A DNA stretch of 64,000 nucleotides from Saprospiraceae bacterium (GCA_016710235.1 JADJLG010000001.1:3275501-3339500); one strand, 5' to 3'. Positions 26,018 through 34,891 are shown, counted from the stretch's first letter. Numbers and translations are program-made. The notes: generated from the letters alone by a model not told the origin.

Positions 26018-26498
26018 AACGATCAACGAAATTAAGGTATTGAAAGTCAAAGTCTCTCCATGAATTCAGTCGATATGTTGTCTGAATTACCCCACATGTA
26101 GGCATATCATAGATTGCATATTTAGTAAGCATACGTACCAATTCATCCATAGTAGGATTATGAGCAATTAAGACAATATGGTGGAATTTATCATTTGTAC
26201 TACGAATACTGCTTTTAAAATCCGCCAAACTCCCATGATACAGAGAATCTTCAAAATTTATAGCGTCACTATCTGTATTCCATATTTTAACAAAATGCTG
26301 ACAAGTTTCTCTTGTACGCTGAGAACTACTACAATGGATGTAATATGGCACTTTTATCTTTGATTTCAGGAATTCGCCAATCGATGATGCATCTTTGTTG
26401 CCTCTGCCATTAAGAGGTCGCTCAAAATCACGCATCCCCGGCTCCGACCAATCACTTTTCGCATGTCTTATAAAAAATATTTCTTTTTGTTGTACCAC
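25998..26498 (-). CDS. SixA-like phosphohistidine phosphatase
   Basis: A 166-residue protein of the histidine phosphatase (phosphoglycerate mutase-like) superfamily. The catalytic RHG-type motif reads FFIRHAKSDWSEPG. DFERPLNGRG is the SixA-characteristic continuation, and VLIAHNPTMDELV holds the second histidine. SixA removes phosphate from phosphohistidine of phosphorelay proteins in E. coli; the partner here is unknown. The start codon is GTG 26498. It opens a two-gene unit with the DUF4296 lipoprotein and is divergent from the zinc-finger operon; the two -7 elements abut at 26513-26528. Confidence 0.85.
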   Translation of the reverse strand: MVQQKEIFFIRHAKSDWSEPGMRDFERPLNGRGNKDASSIGEFLKSKIKVPYYIHCSSSQRTRETCQHFVKIWNTDSDAINFEDSLYHGSLADFKSSIRSTNDKFHHIVLIAHNPTMDELVRMLTKYAIYDMPTCGVIQTTYRLNSWRDFDFQYLNFVDRYVPKEI

Positions 26499-26520
26499 CG
26501 TATTCTTTCACTTATTTTTG
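26489..26520 (+). promoter_or_regulatory. promoter candidate for the zinc-finger/GH13/rlmH/rhomboid operon
   Basis: GTTG at 26489-26492, a 20-base spacer, then TATTTTTG at 26513-26520 (exact TAnnTTTG). A TTTG at 26486-26489 with a 23-base spacer is an alternative -33. Expected start near 26527, about 32 bases before the TTG start codon. Confidence 0.5.
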
Positions 26521-26528
26521 CAAATTTA
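26521..26528 (-). promoter_or_regulatory. -7 promoter element candidate for the SixA-like gene
   Basis: Minus-strand TAAATTTG, an exact TAnnTTTG match, touching the opposite-strand -7 element with no gap. Transcription start would fall near 26514, about 16 bases before GTG 26498. The two polymerases could not occupy the site together. Confidence 0.45.
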
Positions 26529-26558
26529 CTTCATTTCTAAAGCAAATTTTTCTGCCAT

Positions 26559-28220
26559 TTGAAAATAATTCTTGATAGTCTGGAAGAACAGTTGGATGAA
26601 AGGCAATTTGTGAACATCAAAACAGCCATCCGCAGCGGAGCTATTAGAAAAGCAATAGAGAAAAACAAAAACCACTGGCTATACGTCATTAAGCACGACT
26701 TTCACCTTTTAGAATGTGAACTGCATTATAGTGCTAAGAGTGTGCGTTCTGCAATTTGCAGCATGTGCGGTGTCCAGCAAGAATGTGACCACGTATTGAT
26801 GGCTGCTTACTGGCATATCCAACATCTTCATAAAATTAAAAAAAATGAAGAGAAAAGTCGCGAGCCAAAACCCTATCATCTGGATCAAATTAAAATATTC
26901 TTGGAACAGACGCCAAAACCAAAATTGGAAGAAATATTACTCCGTCTGGCGCATATAGATCTAGAAGCAAGAAAACTGATTTCACTTTACACCCTACCTT
27001 ATTTACAACATTCGCAGAATGAATCTACAAAATATGAGAAGGCTTTAGCTCAATTTGATGTCGATTCGATAGGTAAAACACATTCCCCGAAGTTGAACAA
27101 ATCGAGATTGCAGAGCCTTGAAATTCTGTACCAAACAGCGATTTCGTTCTTTAAAGAAAACCAGATCATTGAATCTTTCTGGATCAACCTTGCTTTGATT
27201 GATAAAATTTCACTGTGGTTCTATAATCCCTCTTCAAACCCAAGCTTTAGGGTTAGTCAGTACAATAAGAAATACCATCAATTATTGTATGAAATAGTGC
27301 ATGCTATTGTAGCTCCTGAAGCTTTGGATAGTATCCTACCTTCCTTACAAAAAGTATTTTTACATCCTTCATATTCTGTGATTTCAGCCAAAGAAAATTT
27401 GCTACAAATCATGATGCGAAAATTCGCAACCAAACATTTTACACCAGTTATTCTCCATTTTTTAAATCAAGTGCTATGCTCAGCGGATAAAGATTTGAAT
27501 TCAAAACTGGAAGCCGCAGAATTTTGGATACAAAAGGCGTCAACAAAGGACAAAGAAAAACCTGTGATTGATTTTCTTAGCTCTCAAAACTATTCGTCAG
27601 TTCAATGGCATGAATTACTTTCACAAAAGCAAATTCAGTTTAGCAGCCAAATGATTTTCATGTTTGAAAAATCCTTGAAGCGAGTATCGGATATAAAAAC
27701 TAGGGACCTCTTCGTTCAAGTCATCCTTCAATACTATACCGGCATGGGAGACCTTAAAAATTTTGAGAACCTTGCCAGGTCTGAGTTCCTTCAATCCGGC
27801 TCACTTAAATACGTAAAAATTCTACACGAAAGTAATATTATACAACTGGAAGAATATGTGGACCTGCTACATGAGGCCTATTCAAAAAAAGTAATTCAAA
27901 CAGAAGCCTATTTGATGGAATTACAACAAATCCAAAAAATAGGATTACTCAAAGACGAAATACTTCGGCTTCAGTCCATTGACCTTGTAAACCTGTTTGC
28001 TGACCAATTGATACCTGCTTATGCAGATGAGATATTGCTATTCTATACAGATCACTGTATTTCATATTTGCAAGAGCATGCAGGTCAGGAGGCATATCAA
28101 TATGTAGAAAACATTAAAGGCAAACTAAAAAAATATAGCAAAGATAAGGCAGATGTTAAACTTCATTTATCCCTTCTCCAACATTTCCCGGAACGAATCA
28201 GCTTGTTTCAAAATGCATAA
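26559..28220 (+). CDS. SWIM-like zinc-finger protein, function unknown
   Basis: A 553-residue, largely helical cytoplasmic protein. Near residues 67-78 it has CSMCGVQQECDH, a CxxC...CxH cluster in a setting (VIKHDFHLLECELHY before, VLMAAYWHIQ after) that resembles SWIM zinc fingers, although SWIM has CxC rather than CxxC. The rest has no recognisable domain and looks like a stack of helical repeats. The start is TTG 26559; no ATG exists before the finger. It is the first gene of a plus-strand unit with the GH13-like lipoprotein 21 bases downstream. A nucleic-acid or protein-binding role is only inference. Confidence 0.65.
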   Translation: MKIILDSLEEQLDERQFVNIKTAIRSGAIRKAIEKNKNHWLYVIKHDFHLLECELHYSAKSVRSAICSMCGVQQECDHVLMAAYWHIQHLHKIKKNEEKSREPKPYHLDQIKIFLEQTPKPKLEEILLRLAHIDLEARKLISLYTLPYLQHSQNESTKYEKALAQFDVDSIGKTHSPKLNKSRLQSLEILYQTAISFFKENQIIESFWINLALIDKISLWFYNPSSNPSFRVSQYNKKYHQLLYEIVHAIVAPEALDSILPSLQKVFLHPSYSVISAKENLLQIMMRKFATKHFTPVILHFLNQVLCSADKDLNSKLEAAEFWIQKASTKDKEKPVIDFLSSQNYSSVQWHELLSQKQIQFSSQMIFMFEKSLKRVSDIKTRDLFVQVILQYYTGMGDLKNFENLARSEFLQSGSLKYVKILHESNIIQLEEYVDLLHEAYSKKVIQTEAYLMELQQIQKIGLLKDEILRLQSIDLVNLFADQLIPAYADEILLFYTDHCISYLQEHAGQEAYQYVENIKGKLKKYSKDKADVKLHLSLLQHFPERISLFQNA

Positions 28221-28241
28221 TTTTAAAAAAGCAAACATGAT

Positions 28242-29558
28242 ATGAAATCCAAACTCACATTTATATTCTCTATTCTCATTCTATTTTCTTGCAATACAAA
28301 TTCAAAATCGACGGTACCAGCAAAAGAATGGATTAGAACAGCTACAATTTATGAATTAATCCCCTATAAATTTTCTGAGGCTAAATCTCTGCAGGGAGTG
28401 ATTGACAATATCAACCATTTCCGAAAATTGAATGCCAATACCGTTTCATTGATTTCAATGCTTAAATATGAAGATCCGGGAAACAATTTCAATCCTGGTA
28501 ACGTAAATTCAGTATCAGATCATTACTCAATCAATCCAAGATATGGCGACGTGAAAGAGGTCATTCGATTCATTGACACTTTGCATCACACGCATATGAG
28601 AGTCCTTCTAGAAATAGACATGACATTGACTCATCCACTGCACACTTGGAGGAAAGAGAAACCTGATTATTATCTTTCTTCTGAAGCTATGGTAAATAAT
28701 AATTTTAATCCGGATTATGTAAAATTGAATTTATCCAATGTTAATGTTCAAAAGGAATGGATTAAAATACTGGAACATTGGATGAGTACTTTACCAATAG
28801 ATGGTTTCATTCTTCGATCTACAGAATCCGCTCCAGATGCATTTCTGGAAGATATCATCAAAGCTGTATCTTCAGACCCTTCGCGAGTATGTATCATTGA
28901 TAAGTGTACCGAAGGATCGAAGAGTATTCCAGCTTTCCATGGTGAAATAAATCACGATTTGTACGCACAGTTCCTAAAAATGAATAATGATTCAGTGGAC
29001 ATGAGTTTTTTCCAGAAAATGATTGATCAATCCAAGTCTGAAAATTTCTTTTTCGTAAATTATAGTCATGATCTCCATATCGATGAATATGAAGCAACTG
29101 TCCCGCAACGATTTTATTCAAATCATAGAGCCCTGGCGGTGCTATGCAATTTTCTACCTGGAGTACCTATCATGCTCAATGGACAAGAAGAACCTTTGTA
29201 TGAAAGGATCAATACATTTAATACAACTCCTATAAAAATGCCATTTCTTTTTGACCTGGTTTTTTACAGGGCAATGTTTATTCACAGGTATAGTAATAAA
29301 TCCGTTCAAGCAGTACGAAAGGAAAATGAAGTCAGCATCGTAAGTTCATCACCTCAGGTGCTCTCTATGCTGAGAAAAACGGGAGATCACCAAGACCTGA
29401 TTTTGGTAAATCTGAGCACAAAGGCAGCCTCTTTTCATATCGACACCAACTTTCCAAAATGTTATGAGCTATTTACAACTGTACTACAAGAATTCGACAC
29501 AGCGACAGAGTACAAACTTTACCCTTTCCAATTTCTTGTATTGACAAACAAATTCTAA
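28242..29558 (+). CDS. degenerate GH13 (alpha-amylase-like) lipoprotein
   Basis: A 438-residue protein whose N-terminus LTFIFSILILFSC is a lipoprotein signal. It follows the alpha-amylase barrel: IYELIPYKFSEAKSLQGVIDNI, then DHYSINPRYGDVKEVIRFI, VLLEIDMTLTHPLHTW (region I), DGFILRSTESAP (region II), VCIIDKCTEG (region III) and FVNYSHD (region IV). LPGVPIMLNGQEEPL and a C-terminal beta domain come after. In regions II and III the nucleophile Asp and acid Glu positions hold Arg and Lys/Cys, and region I has Thr for Asn, so normal glycosidase activity is unlikely. It could bind sugars or act as a scaffold. It ends one base before rlmH. Confidence 0.75.
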   Translation: MKSKLTFIFSILILFSCNTNSKSTVPAKEWIRTATIYELIPYKFSEAKSLQGVIDNINHFRKLNANTVSLISMLKYEDPGNNFNPGNVNSVSDHYSINPRYGDVKEVIRFIDTLHHTHMRVLLEIDMTLTHPLHTWRKEKPDYYLSSEAMVNNNFNPDYVKLNLSNVNVQKEWIKILEHWMSTLPIDGFILRSTESAPDAFLEDIIKAVSSDPSRVCIIDKCTEGSKSIPAFHGEINHDLYAQFLKMNNDSVDMSFFQKMIDQSKSENFFFVNYSHDLHIDEYEATVPQRFYSNHRALAVLCNFLPGVPIMLNGQEEPLYERINTFNTTPIKMPFLFDLVFYRAMFIHRYSNKSVQAVRKENEVSIVSSSPQVLSMLRKTGDHQDLILVNLSTKAASFHIDTNFPKCYELFTTVLQEFDTATEYKLYPFQFLVLTNKF

Positions 29559-29559
29559 A

Positions 29560-30033
29560 ATGTTGCATTTGGAATTGATTTGCATCGGAAAAACCAGTTT
29601 TGGATATATTCAGGAAGGCTTGGATGACTACATAAACAGATTAAAGCACTTTTGTAAATTTCAATTGAAGGTATTACCGGACATCAAGGAGAATTTGTCT
29701 CGTTCTGAACTTATTAAAAAAGAAGAACAACTTATTGTCAAACATCTCGTCAATAATAATGATTACATTGTCATATTAGATGAAAGAGGCCAACAGTTTA
29801 CATCATTAAAATTTGCCAATTGGCTGGACAAAAAACAGGTACAGGGCATAAAGAAAATAGTCGTTATTATCGGCGGTGCCTATGGTTTTTCAGAAGAGTT
29901 CAAGACTCATGTAAATGAAAAAATCTCGCTCTCAGAGATGACTTTTTCACATCAAATCATCAGACTTATCTTTACTGAACAATTGTATAGGGCTTTTAGT
30001 ATAATTCACAAATTACCTTATCATCATGAATGA
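29560..30033 (+). CDS. rlmH: 23S rRNA (pseudouridine1915-N3)-methyltransferase
   Basis: SPOUT-class methyltransferase that modifies the pseudouridine at 1915 in helix 69 of 23S rRNA. The 157-residue length is typical. The C-terminal knot is clear: IVVIIGGAYGFSEEF, KISLSEMTFSHQIIRLIFTEQLYRAF and the terminal LPYHHE. ATG 29560 follows the GH13-like stop by one base, and the end overlaps the rhomboid gene by eight bases, so all are co-transcribed. Confidence 0.96.
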   Translation: MLHLELICIGKTSFGYIQEGLDDYINRLKHFCKFQLKVLPDIKENLSRSELIKKEEQLIVKHLVNNNDYIVILDERGQQFTSLKFANWLDKKQVQGIKKIVVIIGGAYGFSEEFKTHVNEKISLSEMTFSHQIIRLIFTEQLYRAFSIIHKLPYHHE

Positions 30034-30643
30034 CCATTATCCAGTTATCACAATTTCTTTAATGATCACTATAGGAATAGTCTCCCTCATGGGGTTTACA
30101 AATTATAGTATAATCAACCAATACAAACATTATCCCTATTACGAATGGCGTGAAAAATCATATTATCGATGGATAAGCTGTACATTCCTACATGGTAATT
30201 ACATGCATTTGTTCCTTAATTTATTTGTATTGTGGCAATTTGGTAGCTTGATCGAACAAATCTATATGGTCAAATTTGGGTTCTGGCAAGGAGCTTTGGT
30301 TTATTTAGCATTATATTTTGCATTGGCAGTATTATCATCAATTCCAACTTTCTTCAAGCACAGAGAAAACTCTGATTATGCTAGTATAGGCGCTTCGGGA
30401 GTCATCTCGGGTCTTCTTTTCATTTTTATTTTGTACTTCCCTACTACAATGCTATCTGTTTTCTTTTTCCTGCCTATGCCTGCTTGGGTCTTTGCATTAT
30501 TGTACCTTGGTTTTTCCTGGTACGCATCTTCAAAGCGTCAGGATGGCATTGATCACGAAGCCCACTTTTATGGAGCTGTTTTTGGAGTAATTGCAGGGCT
30601 TGCATTAGATCCTCAGCTTGTATCAAAATATCTAAACTATTGA
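30026..30643 (+). CDS. rhomboid-family intramembrane serine protease
   Basis: A 205-residue six-helix membrane protein. CTFLHGNYMHLFLNLFVLW is the rhomboid L1/TM2 HxxxN region. GASGVISGLLF carries the catalytic serine of GxSG, and DHEAHFYGAVFGVIAGLAL carries the catalytic histidine. The expected role is cleaving membrane-protein segments within the inner membrane; the substrate is unknown. The gene starts inside the 3' end of rlmH (eight-base overlap) and is the last of the operon. Confidence 0.9.
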   Translation: MNDHYPVITISLMITIGIVSLMGFTNYSIINQYKHYPYYEWREKSYYRWISCTFLHGNYMHLFLNLFVLWQFGSLIEQIYMVKFGFWQGALVYLALYFALAVLSSIPTFFKHRENSDYASIGASGVISGLLFIFILYFPTTMLSVFFFLPMPAWVFALLYLGFSWYASSKRQDGIDHEAHFYGAVFGVIAGLALDPQLVSKYLNY

Positions 30644-30728
30644 ATTTTCTAATGAAATACTGTTGAAGCTATAGATTAAAGCTGAAATACTTTTCAGAAT
30701 CACGAAACAAAAATTGGATTAATAATTT

Positions 30729-32360
30729 TTAAGCTTCAGTTTGAAAAGGATAGTGATAGTCTAAAGGTGGGTCAAAATTTTCTTTAATGGTTCTCGGGGA
30801 CACCCATCGGTAAAGATTCAAAACGGAGCCCGCTTTATCATTCGTACCAGAAGCTCTTGCACCTCCAAAAGGCTGTTGCGCTACGACAGCACCAGTTGGC
30901 TTGTCATTGATATAAAAATTTCCGGCAGCATTTTTCAATTTTGAACTGACTCTAGAAATGATTGCTCTATCACTAGCAAAAATTGCTCCTGTTAAAGCAT
31001 ATGGTGAAGTAGAGTCTACAAGGTTAACCACATCTTCAAATTTCTCGTCATCGTAGACATAAATTGTTAAAACGGGACCAAATATTTCTTCTTCCATGGT
31101 TATATAATGAGGGTTGGATGTTAAAATAACCGTAGGCTGAATAAAATAACCGGTACTTTTGTCGCAATGCCCTCCAAAAACAACCTCTGCATCTGTATCA
31201 CTTTGAACTCCGTCTATGTATGATTTGATTTTATCGAAAGCTTTTTCGTCAATCACAGCATTAATGAAATTCGTAAAATCTTCAGGTGATCCCATTTTCA
31301 TATCTTGCAAATCTGATAGGAGAGAATTTTTTACTTCCCCCCAAATGGATTTTGGTATATAAGCTCTTGAAGCAGCGCTGCATTTCTGTCCTTGGAATTC
31401 AAATGCTCCTCTGGACAATGCCACAGAAACTGCTTTGGCATTGGCAGAAGGATGTGCTAGAACAAAGTCTTTACCGCCTGTCTCCCCTACTAATCTTGGA
31501 AAGGATTTAAAATTTGACAATTGGTTGCCAATCGTAGCCCAAATTTGTCTAAACACAGCGGTAGATCCAGTAAAATGTATACCTCCAAAATCATGATGTG
31601 AAAAAATTTCTGCTCCCGCTGTACTTCCATTGACAAATACAAGATTGATTACACCGTCAGGTAGACCCGCTTCCTGAAGAATTTTCATTATCAAAGATGC
31701 AGAATAGATCTGAGTTTCTGCCGGCTTCCACACTACTGTATTGCCCATCAATGCAGGTGCACAAGGCAAATTACCAGCGATTGAAGTAAAATTAAATGGC
31801 GTCAAAGCGAAAATAAACCCTTCAAGAGCCCTGTATTCCATTTTATTCCAAATCAAAGGCGAGGATTGTGGCTGTGTATTGTAAATCTCGGTCAAAAACT
31901 GAACATTAAATCTTAAAAAATCACAAAACTCACATACCGCGTCAATTTCAGCCTGAAAAATATTCTTTGACTGACCCAACATCGTCATAGCATTGGTCAT
32001 GGCTCGATATCTCCCTGAAATCAAATCGGCCGCCTTCAGAAAAATAGAGGCTCTGTCCTCCCATCTCATATTTTCCCAATCTGGTTTTGCATCCATAGCA
32101 GCCTGAATAGCAGAGCGCACATGAGTAGCGTCTCCTTTTTGATAATAGCCTAAAACATGCTTGATATCATGAGGAGGATGGATTGCTATCCTCTCAACAC
32201 CACTGACTTCTTGGCCATTTATGATCATGTTTATTTCGAGTACCTGTTCTTTCAGTGTTTTAAGCGCAGCTTTAACTTGTTTTTTTTCCAAAGAACCTGG
32301 CGCGTAACTTAGCACTGGCTCATTTTTCATTATTGGTATATGCAGGATTGAATTATTCAT
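30729..32360 (-). CDS. pruA: L-glutamate gamma-semialdehyde dehydrogenase (1-pyrroline-5-carboxylate dehydrogenase)
   Basis: Oxidises glutamate semialdehyde to glutamate in proline breakdown, with NAD. The 543-residue length is typical of the single-function enzyme. LVGETGGKDFVLAHPSA and EFQGQKCSAASRAYIP (catalytic cysteine) are specific to this aldehyde-dehydrogenase branch; EEEIFGPVLTIYVY and FGGARASGTNDKAG complete it. ATG 32360 overlaps the coaD stop by four bases; an internal ATG 30 bases later (MKNEPVLSY) is also possible. No PRODH (putA part) is found in this window. Confidence 0.95.
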   Translation of the reverse strand: MNNSILHIPIMKNEPVLSYAPGSLEKKQVKAALKTLKEQVLEINMIINGQEVSGVERIAIHPPHDIKHVLGYYQKGDATHVRSAIQAAMDAKPDWENMRWEDRASIFLKAADLISGRYRAMTNAMTMLGQSKNIFQAEIDAVCEFCDFLRFNVQFLTEIYNTQPQSSPLIWNKMEYRALEGFIFALTPFNFTSIAGNLPCAPALMGNTVVWKPAETQIYSASLIMKILQEAGLPDGVINLVFVNGSTAGAEIFSHHDFGGIHFTGSTAVFRQIWATIGNQLSNFKSFPRLVGETGGKDFVLAHPSANAKAVSVALSRGAFEFQGQKCSAASRAYIPKSIWGEVKNSLLSDLQDMKMGSPEDFTNFINAVIDEKAFDKIKSYIDGVQSDTDAEVVFGGHCDKSTGYFIQPTVILTSNPHYITMEEEIFGPVLTIYVYDDEKFEDVVNLVDSTSPYALTGAIFASDRAIISRVSSKLKNAAGNFYINDKPTGAVVAQQPFGGARASGTNDKAGSVLNLYRWVSPRTIKENFDPPLDYHYPFQTEA

Positions 32361-32851
32361 GGATTGAGGTTTATATTAATATTTGGAATTTCGTTTGCAA
32401 TAACTTCAGGAACAAATTTTCTTACATCATGTTTAGCCATCACAAGTTCCCGAACGACTGTGGAGCTCAGTTGTGAAAACTCTGGTCTACACATGAGCAG
32501 TATTGTAGTGAGTTGTTCATCGATTTGTTGATTCATTTGCGCAATAGTTTTTTCGTACTCAAAATCCTGCGTATTTCTCAAGCCACGAATTAAATAGTGC
32601 GCTTCGATTTCTTTGCAAAAGAGAGCGGTCAATCCGGAATAAATTTCGACTTTAATCTTTGGCTCTTGCTCAAAAATTTGCTCTATCCATTTTTTCCTTT
32701 GCTCTGCTGAAAAAAGCGATTTCTTTACAGAGTTTATCCCTATAGCGATAATCACTTCATCAAACAAATATTGAGCTCTCAATACCACATCCACATGTCC
32801 GAGGGTCATTGGATCAAAAGATCCCGGAAAAACAGCTTTTTTAAATTTCAT
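32357..32851 (-). CDS. coaD: phosphopantetheine adenylyltransferase
   Basis: Fourth step of coenzyme A synthesis: adds AMP from ATP to phosphopantetheine. The 164 residues show the nucleotidyltransferase (T/H)xGH motif in FPGSFDPMTLGHVDV (residues 9-23), YLIRGLRNTQDFEYE in the middle and LSSTVVRELV near the C-terminus. Length is standard. It is co-transcribed with pruA (four-base overlap), an unrelated function. A promoter-like element lies at 32859-32866. Confidence 0.97.
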   Translation of the reverse strand: MKFKKAVFPGSFDPMTLGHVDVVLRAQYLFDEVIIAIGINSVKKSLFSAEQRKKWIEQIFEQEPKIKVEIYSGLTALFCKEIEAHYLIRGLRNTQDFEYEKTIAQMNQQIDEQLTTILLMCRPEFSQLSSTVVRELVMAKHDVRKFVPEVIANEIPNININLNP

Positions 32852-32858
32852 ACTTGCA

Positions 32859-32890
32859 CAAAATTAAAGAGTAAAAGCTTCGCTATCCAA
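32859..32890 (-). promoter_or_regulatory. promoter candidate for coaD-pruA
   Basis: Minus-strand TTG (32890-32888), a 21-base spacer and TAATTTTG (32866-32859, exact TAnnTTTG). The start point would be about at the coaD ATG, so the transcript would have a very short leader. Confidence 0.4.
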
Positions 32891-32920
32891 TTGTACCTGA
32901 GTAAAAATAGCAACTAAATA

Positions 32921-32945
32921 AAAAAGCGGGACTAGCCCGCTTTTT
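32921..32945 (-). terminator. intrinsic terminator of the OmpA/HHH unit
   Basis: A perfect stem of 10 pairs, AAAAAGCGGG with CCCGCTTTTT, around a five-base loop ACTAG. It works in both orientations and has a T run on the transcript side. It lies 26 bases after the stop of the HHH gene (32971) and before coaD, so it most likely ends the OmpA-HHH transcript. Confidence 0.85.
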
Positions 32946-32970
32946 ATTCGTATATAAGATGTGATTACAA

Positions 32971-33966
32971 TCAAGCTTCTTTGCCTCCGTTCAACTGATC
33001 ATGATATTCATAGAAGGCTTTCCATTCTCCCCGAGCTGCCAAATCTGCTTGCTTAGGCCAAGTAGATGGATTGGCAAGCTGAAAGCGATCTCCTGCAGCT
33101 GTAAGAATAGCCTGGATGTCACTTACAGCAGTAATTGACAGAGCTTTCCAAGTTTTTATTCCCGCTTCATGAAGCAGCAACTCAATTTTTGGTCCGATGC
33201 CCTCTATTGCTTTTAGGTCATCTTGATCGTACCTTTTCAATAAACCCATTTTAATGAGTACACTTTCCAATTTTGAATTTGTTTCTGTATTGGAAGAATC
33301 ATCTTTTCCACCAGCAAGCTGCTTCTGCAACATAATCAATTCATCCCACTGGCCATGATGTGCCAATCCGGCTTGTTGTGGCCAACTGGTCGGGTCAATG
33401 ATTCGATATTTTGCATCAGCGGATTCTAGATCTTTTTTCAATTGGGCTCCATCCTGCAAAGAAAGATCCTTCCAGGTGATTATACCTTTTGATTTTAAAA
33501 ACTCATCCATTTTAGGTCCAATTCCTTCAACGATTTGAAGCTGATCAGGATGGAGCGCAGCAAATGCTGTTTCAGGTATATAACTTGAGCCTAAATGTTC
33601 ACTTGACATTCTGGATTCTGGAAACAGTTCTGTTTTCTGGTCTAAGTCAATATGAACGGGTTCAGATTTCTTTGAATTTTGGCAATCTTCCAATTGCAAT
33701 TGAGTAGATTTTAACTCAATTCGAAGTCTATTCAACTCATCACGAAGACTAGCCTCTGATTTTAACCTTAGGTCCAGATCTGCCTGCATTGAACTCCATT
33801 TCGCCTGAGAATTTAGGTCTAGACTTTCTGTCACAGTTTCATCGGATTCCACAGGATATTGAGAATTGAGCAATCTAGAAAACCACCATCCAAGTAGAAA
33901 TGGCAGCAACCAAGAGAGTAAAACTTGCCACCAGGCGAGGTTACAAATAGAAAAAAGTAATATCAT
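32971..33966 (-). CDS. membrane protein with two helix-hairpin-helix-like repeats
   Basis: A 331-residue protein. An N-terminal membrane segment (LAWWQVLLSWLLPFLLGWWFS) is followed by a charged, coiled-coil-like stretch (residues 55-100). Two similar modules of about 90 residues then occur. Each begins EGIGPKM/EGIGPKI, continues W-K-L/A-L-S and ends in NPSTWPKQA or DPTSWPQQA followed by an LA/HxGxW segment. GIGP motifs are typical of HhH DNA-binding or flap-nuclease-like proteins, but no catalytic residue can be identified. It follows the OmpA-like gene by 11 bases. A role in attaching DNA or a complex to the envelope is speculative. Confidence 0.7.
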   Translation of the reverse strand: MILLFSICNLAWWQVLLSWLLPFLLGWWFSRLLNSQYPVESDETVTESLDLNSQAKWSSMQADLDLRLKSEASLRDELNRLRIELKSTQLQLEDCQNSKKSEPVHIDLDQKTELFPESRMSSEHLGSSYIPETAFAALHPDQLQIVEGIGPKMDEFLKSKGIITWKDLSLQDGAQLKKDLESADAKYRIIDPTSWPQQAGLAHHGQWDELIMLQKQLAGGKDDSSNTETNSKLESVLIKMGLLKRYDQDDLKAIEGIGPKIELLLHEAGIKTWKALSITAVSDIQAILTAAGDRFQLANPSTWPKQADLAARGEWKAFYEYHDQLNGGKEA

Positions 33967-33977
33967 GGCAATGATTT

Positions 33978-34787
33978 TTATTTTTTTATAATAAGTTCAG
34001 TTCTACGATTAAGTGCTCTTCCATCTTCAGTATCGTTGGAAGCTATTGGTTGGCTTTCACCAAAAGATTCTACGCTAATGCTCTTTGCTATAACACCTTT
34101 TGAAACTAGATATTTCTTTATTGTGATGGCTCTATTCAGTCCCAATTTTTTATTTTCTTGATCATCGCCGACATTGTCAGTATGACCTTTAAGGTCTATT
34201 TTGAATTTTTCCTCTATTGCCCTGGCTGCTACTTTATCCAGAAAACTAATCAATTCCGGTGATTTATCCCAATCAGTTGAATTGAATTCATGGTGAATAA
34301 TAGCTTTATTATCCAATTCTTCAACAACTGGAAGTGCTAATATAGCGCTGGTTAATACATACAAACTATCAGAGATGAAGTCAGAATCAATCAATTTTGA
34401 GTTTGTATTATAGGTCGCAATCACTCCCCTTTTAACCAATTGTGTTTTCATCATTTCAGCCCTGGCAAGTCCTAAATTAGCATAAGTTGTATGATTAATT
34501 TCTTTGGAATTGTAGAAGCCGGTAATTGTCAATTCTTTATTTCCCTTTTCAATTTTGCCGAGTGAATCTGCATAGGTTCCCCAATGCGCGCCGAAACTAG
34601 CACTGTCACTATTCGAATGGAAATAAATATTGCCGGGTAATGCTTTTGAAACAATCTGAGTTTCGCCTTTTGGCTCTGAATCTGATTTGTTCATTGAAGC
34701 TGTGCAACAGCTTTCTTTACTACAAGACCAGATACTGAAATAAATGACACCTAGAAGAAGCCAAAGTATAAATGCTAACCATCTCAT
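33978..34787 (-). CDS. OmpA-family protein with tandem OmpA-like domains
   Basis: A 269-residue envelope protein with an N-terminal hydrophobic segment (LAFILWLLLGVIYFSIWSC), possibly a lipoprotein signal with Cys after the Ser-Ile-Trp-Ser run. It has two OmpA-like halves. The first (residues about 55-125, with LGLARAEMMKTQLVKRG) is incomplete. The second (about 185-269) has the full peptidoglycan-binding signature LKGHTDNVGD, LGLNRAITIKKYL and NRRTELIIKK. It likely ties the outer membrane or inner envelope to peptidoglycan. It heads the minus-strand pair with the HHH gene. Confidence 0.85.
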   Translation of the reverse strand: MRWLAFILWLLLGVIYFSIWSCSKESCCTASMNKSDSEPKGETQIVSKALPGNIYFHSNSDSASFGAHWGTYADSLGKIEKGNKELTITGFYNSKEINHTTYANLGLARAEMMKTQLVKRGVIATYNTNSKLIDSDFISDSLYVLTSAILALPVVEELDNKAIIHHEFNSTDWDKSPELISFLDKVAARAIEEKFKIDLKGHTDNVGDDQENKKLGLNRAITIKKYLVSKGVIAKSISVESFGESQPIASNDTEDGRALNRRTELIIKK

Positions 34788-34891
34788 TTCCCAGATTTTG
34801 TTAATAAAATTACAAAAATGTGACTGAAATACTTGCTAAAAGTAACATTTTTATTCTTTGCGACACTAATCTATGTATTTTTTTTCTGAAA

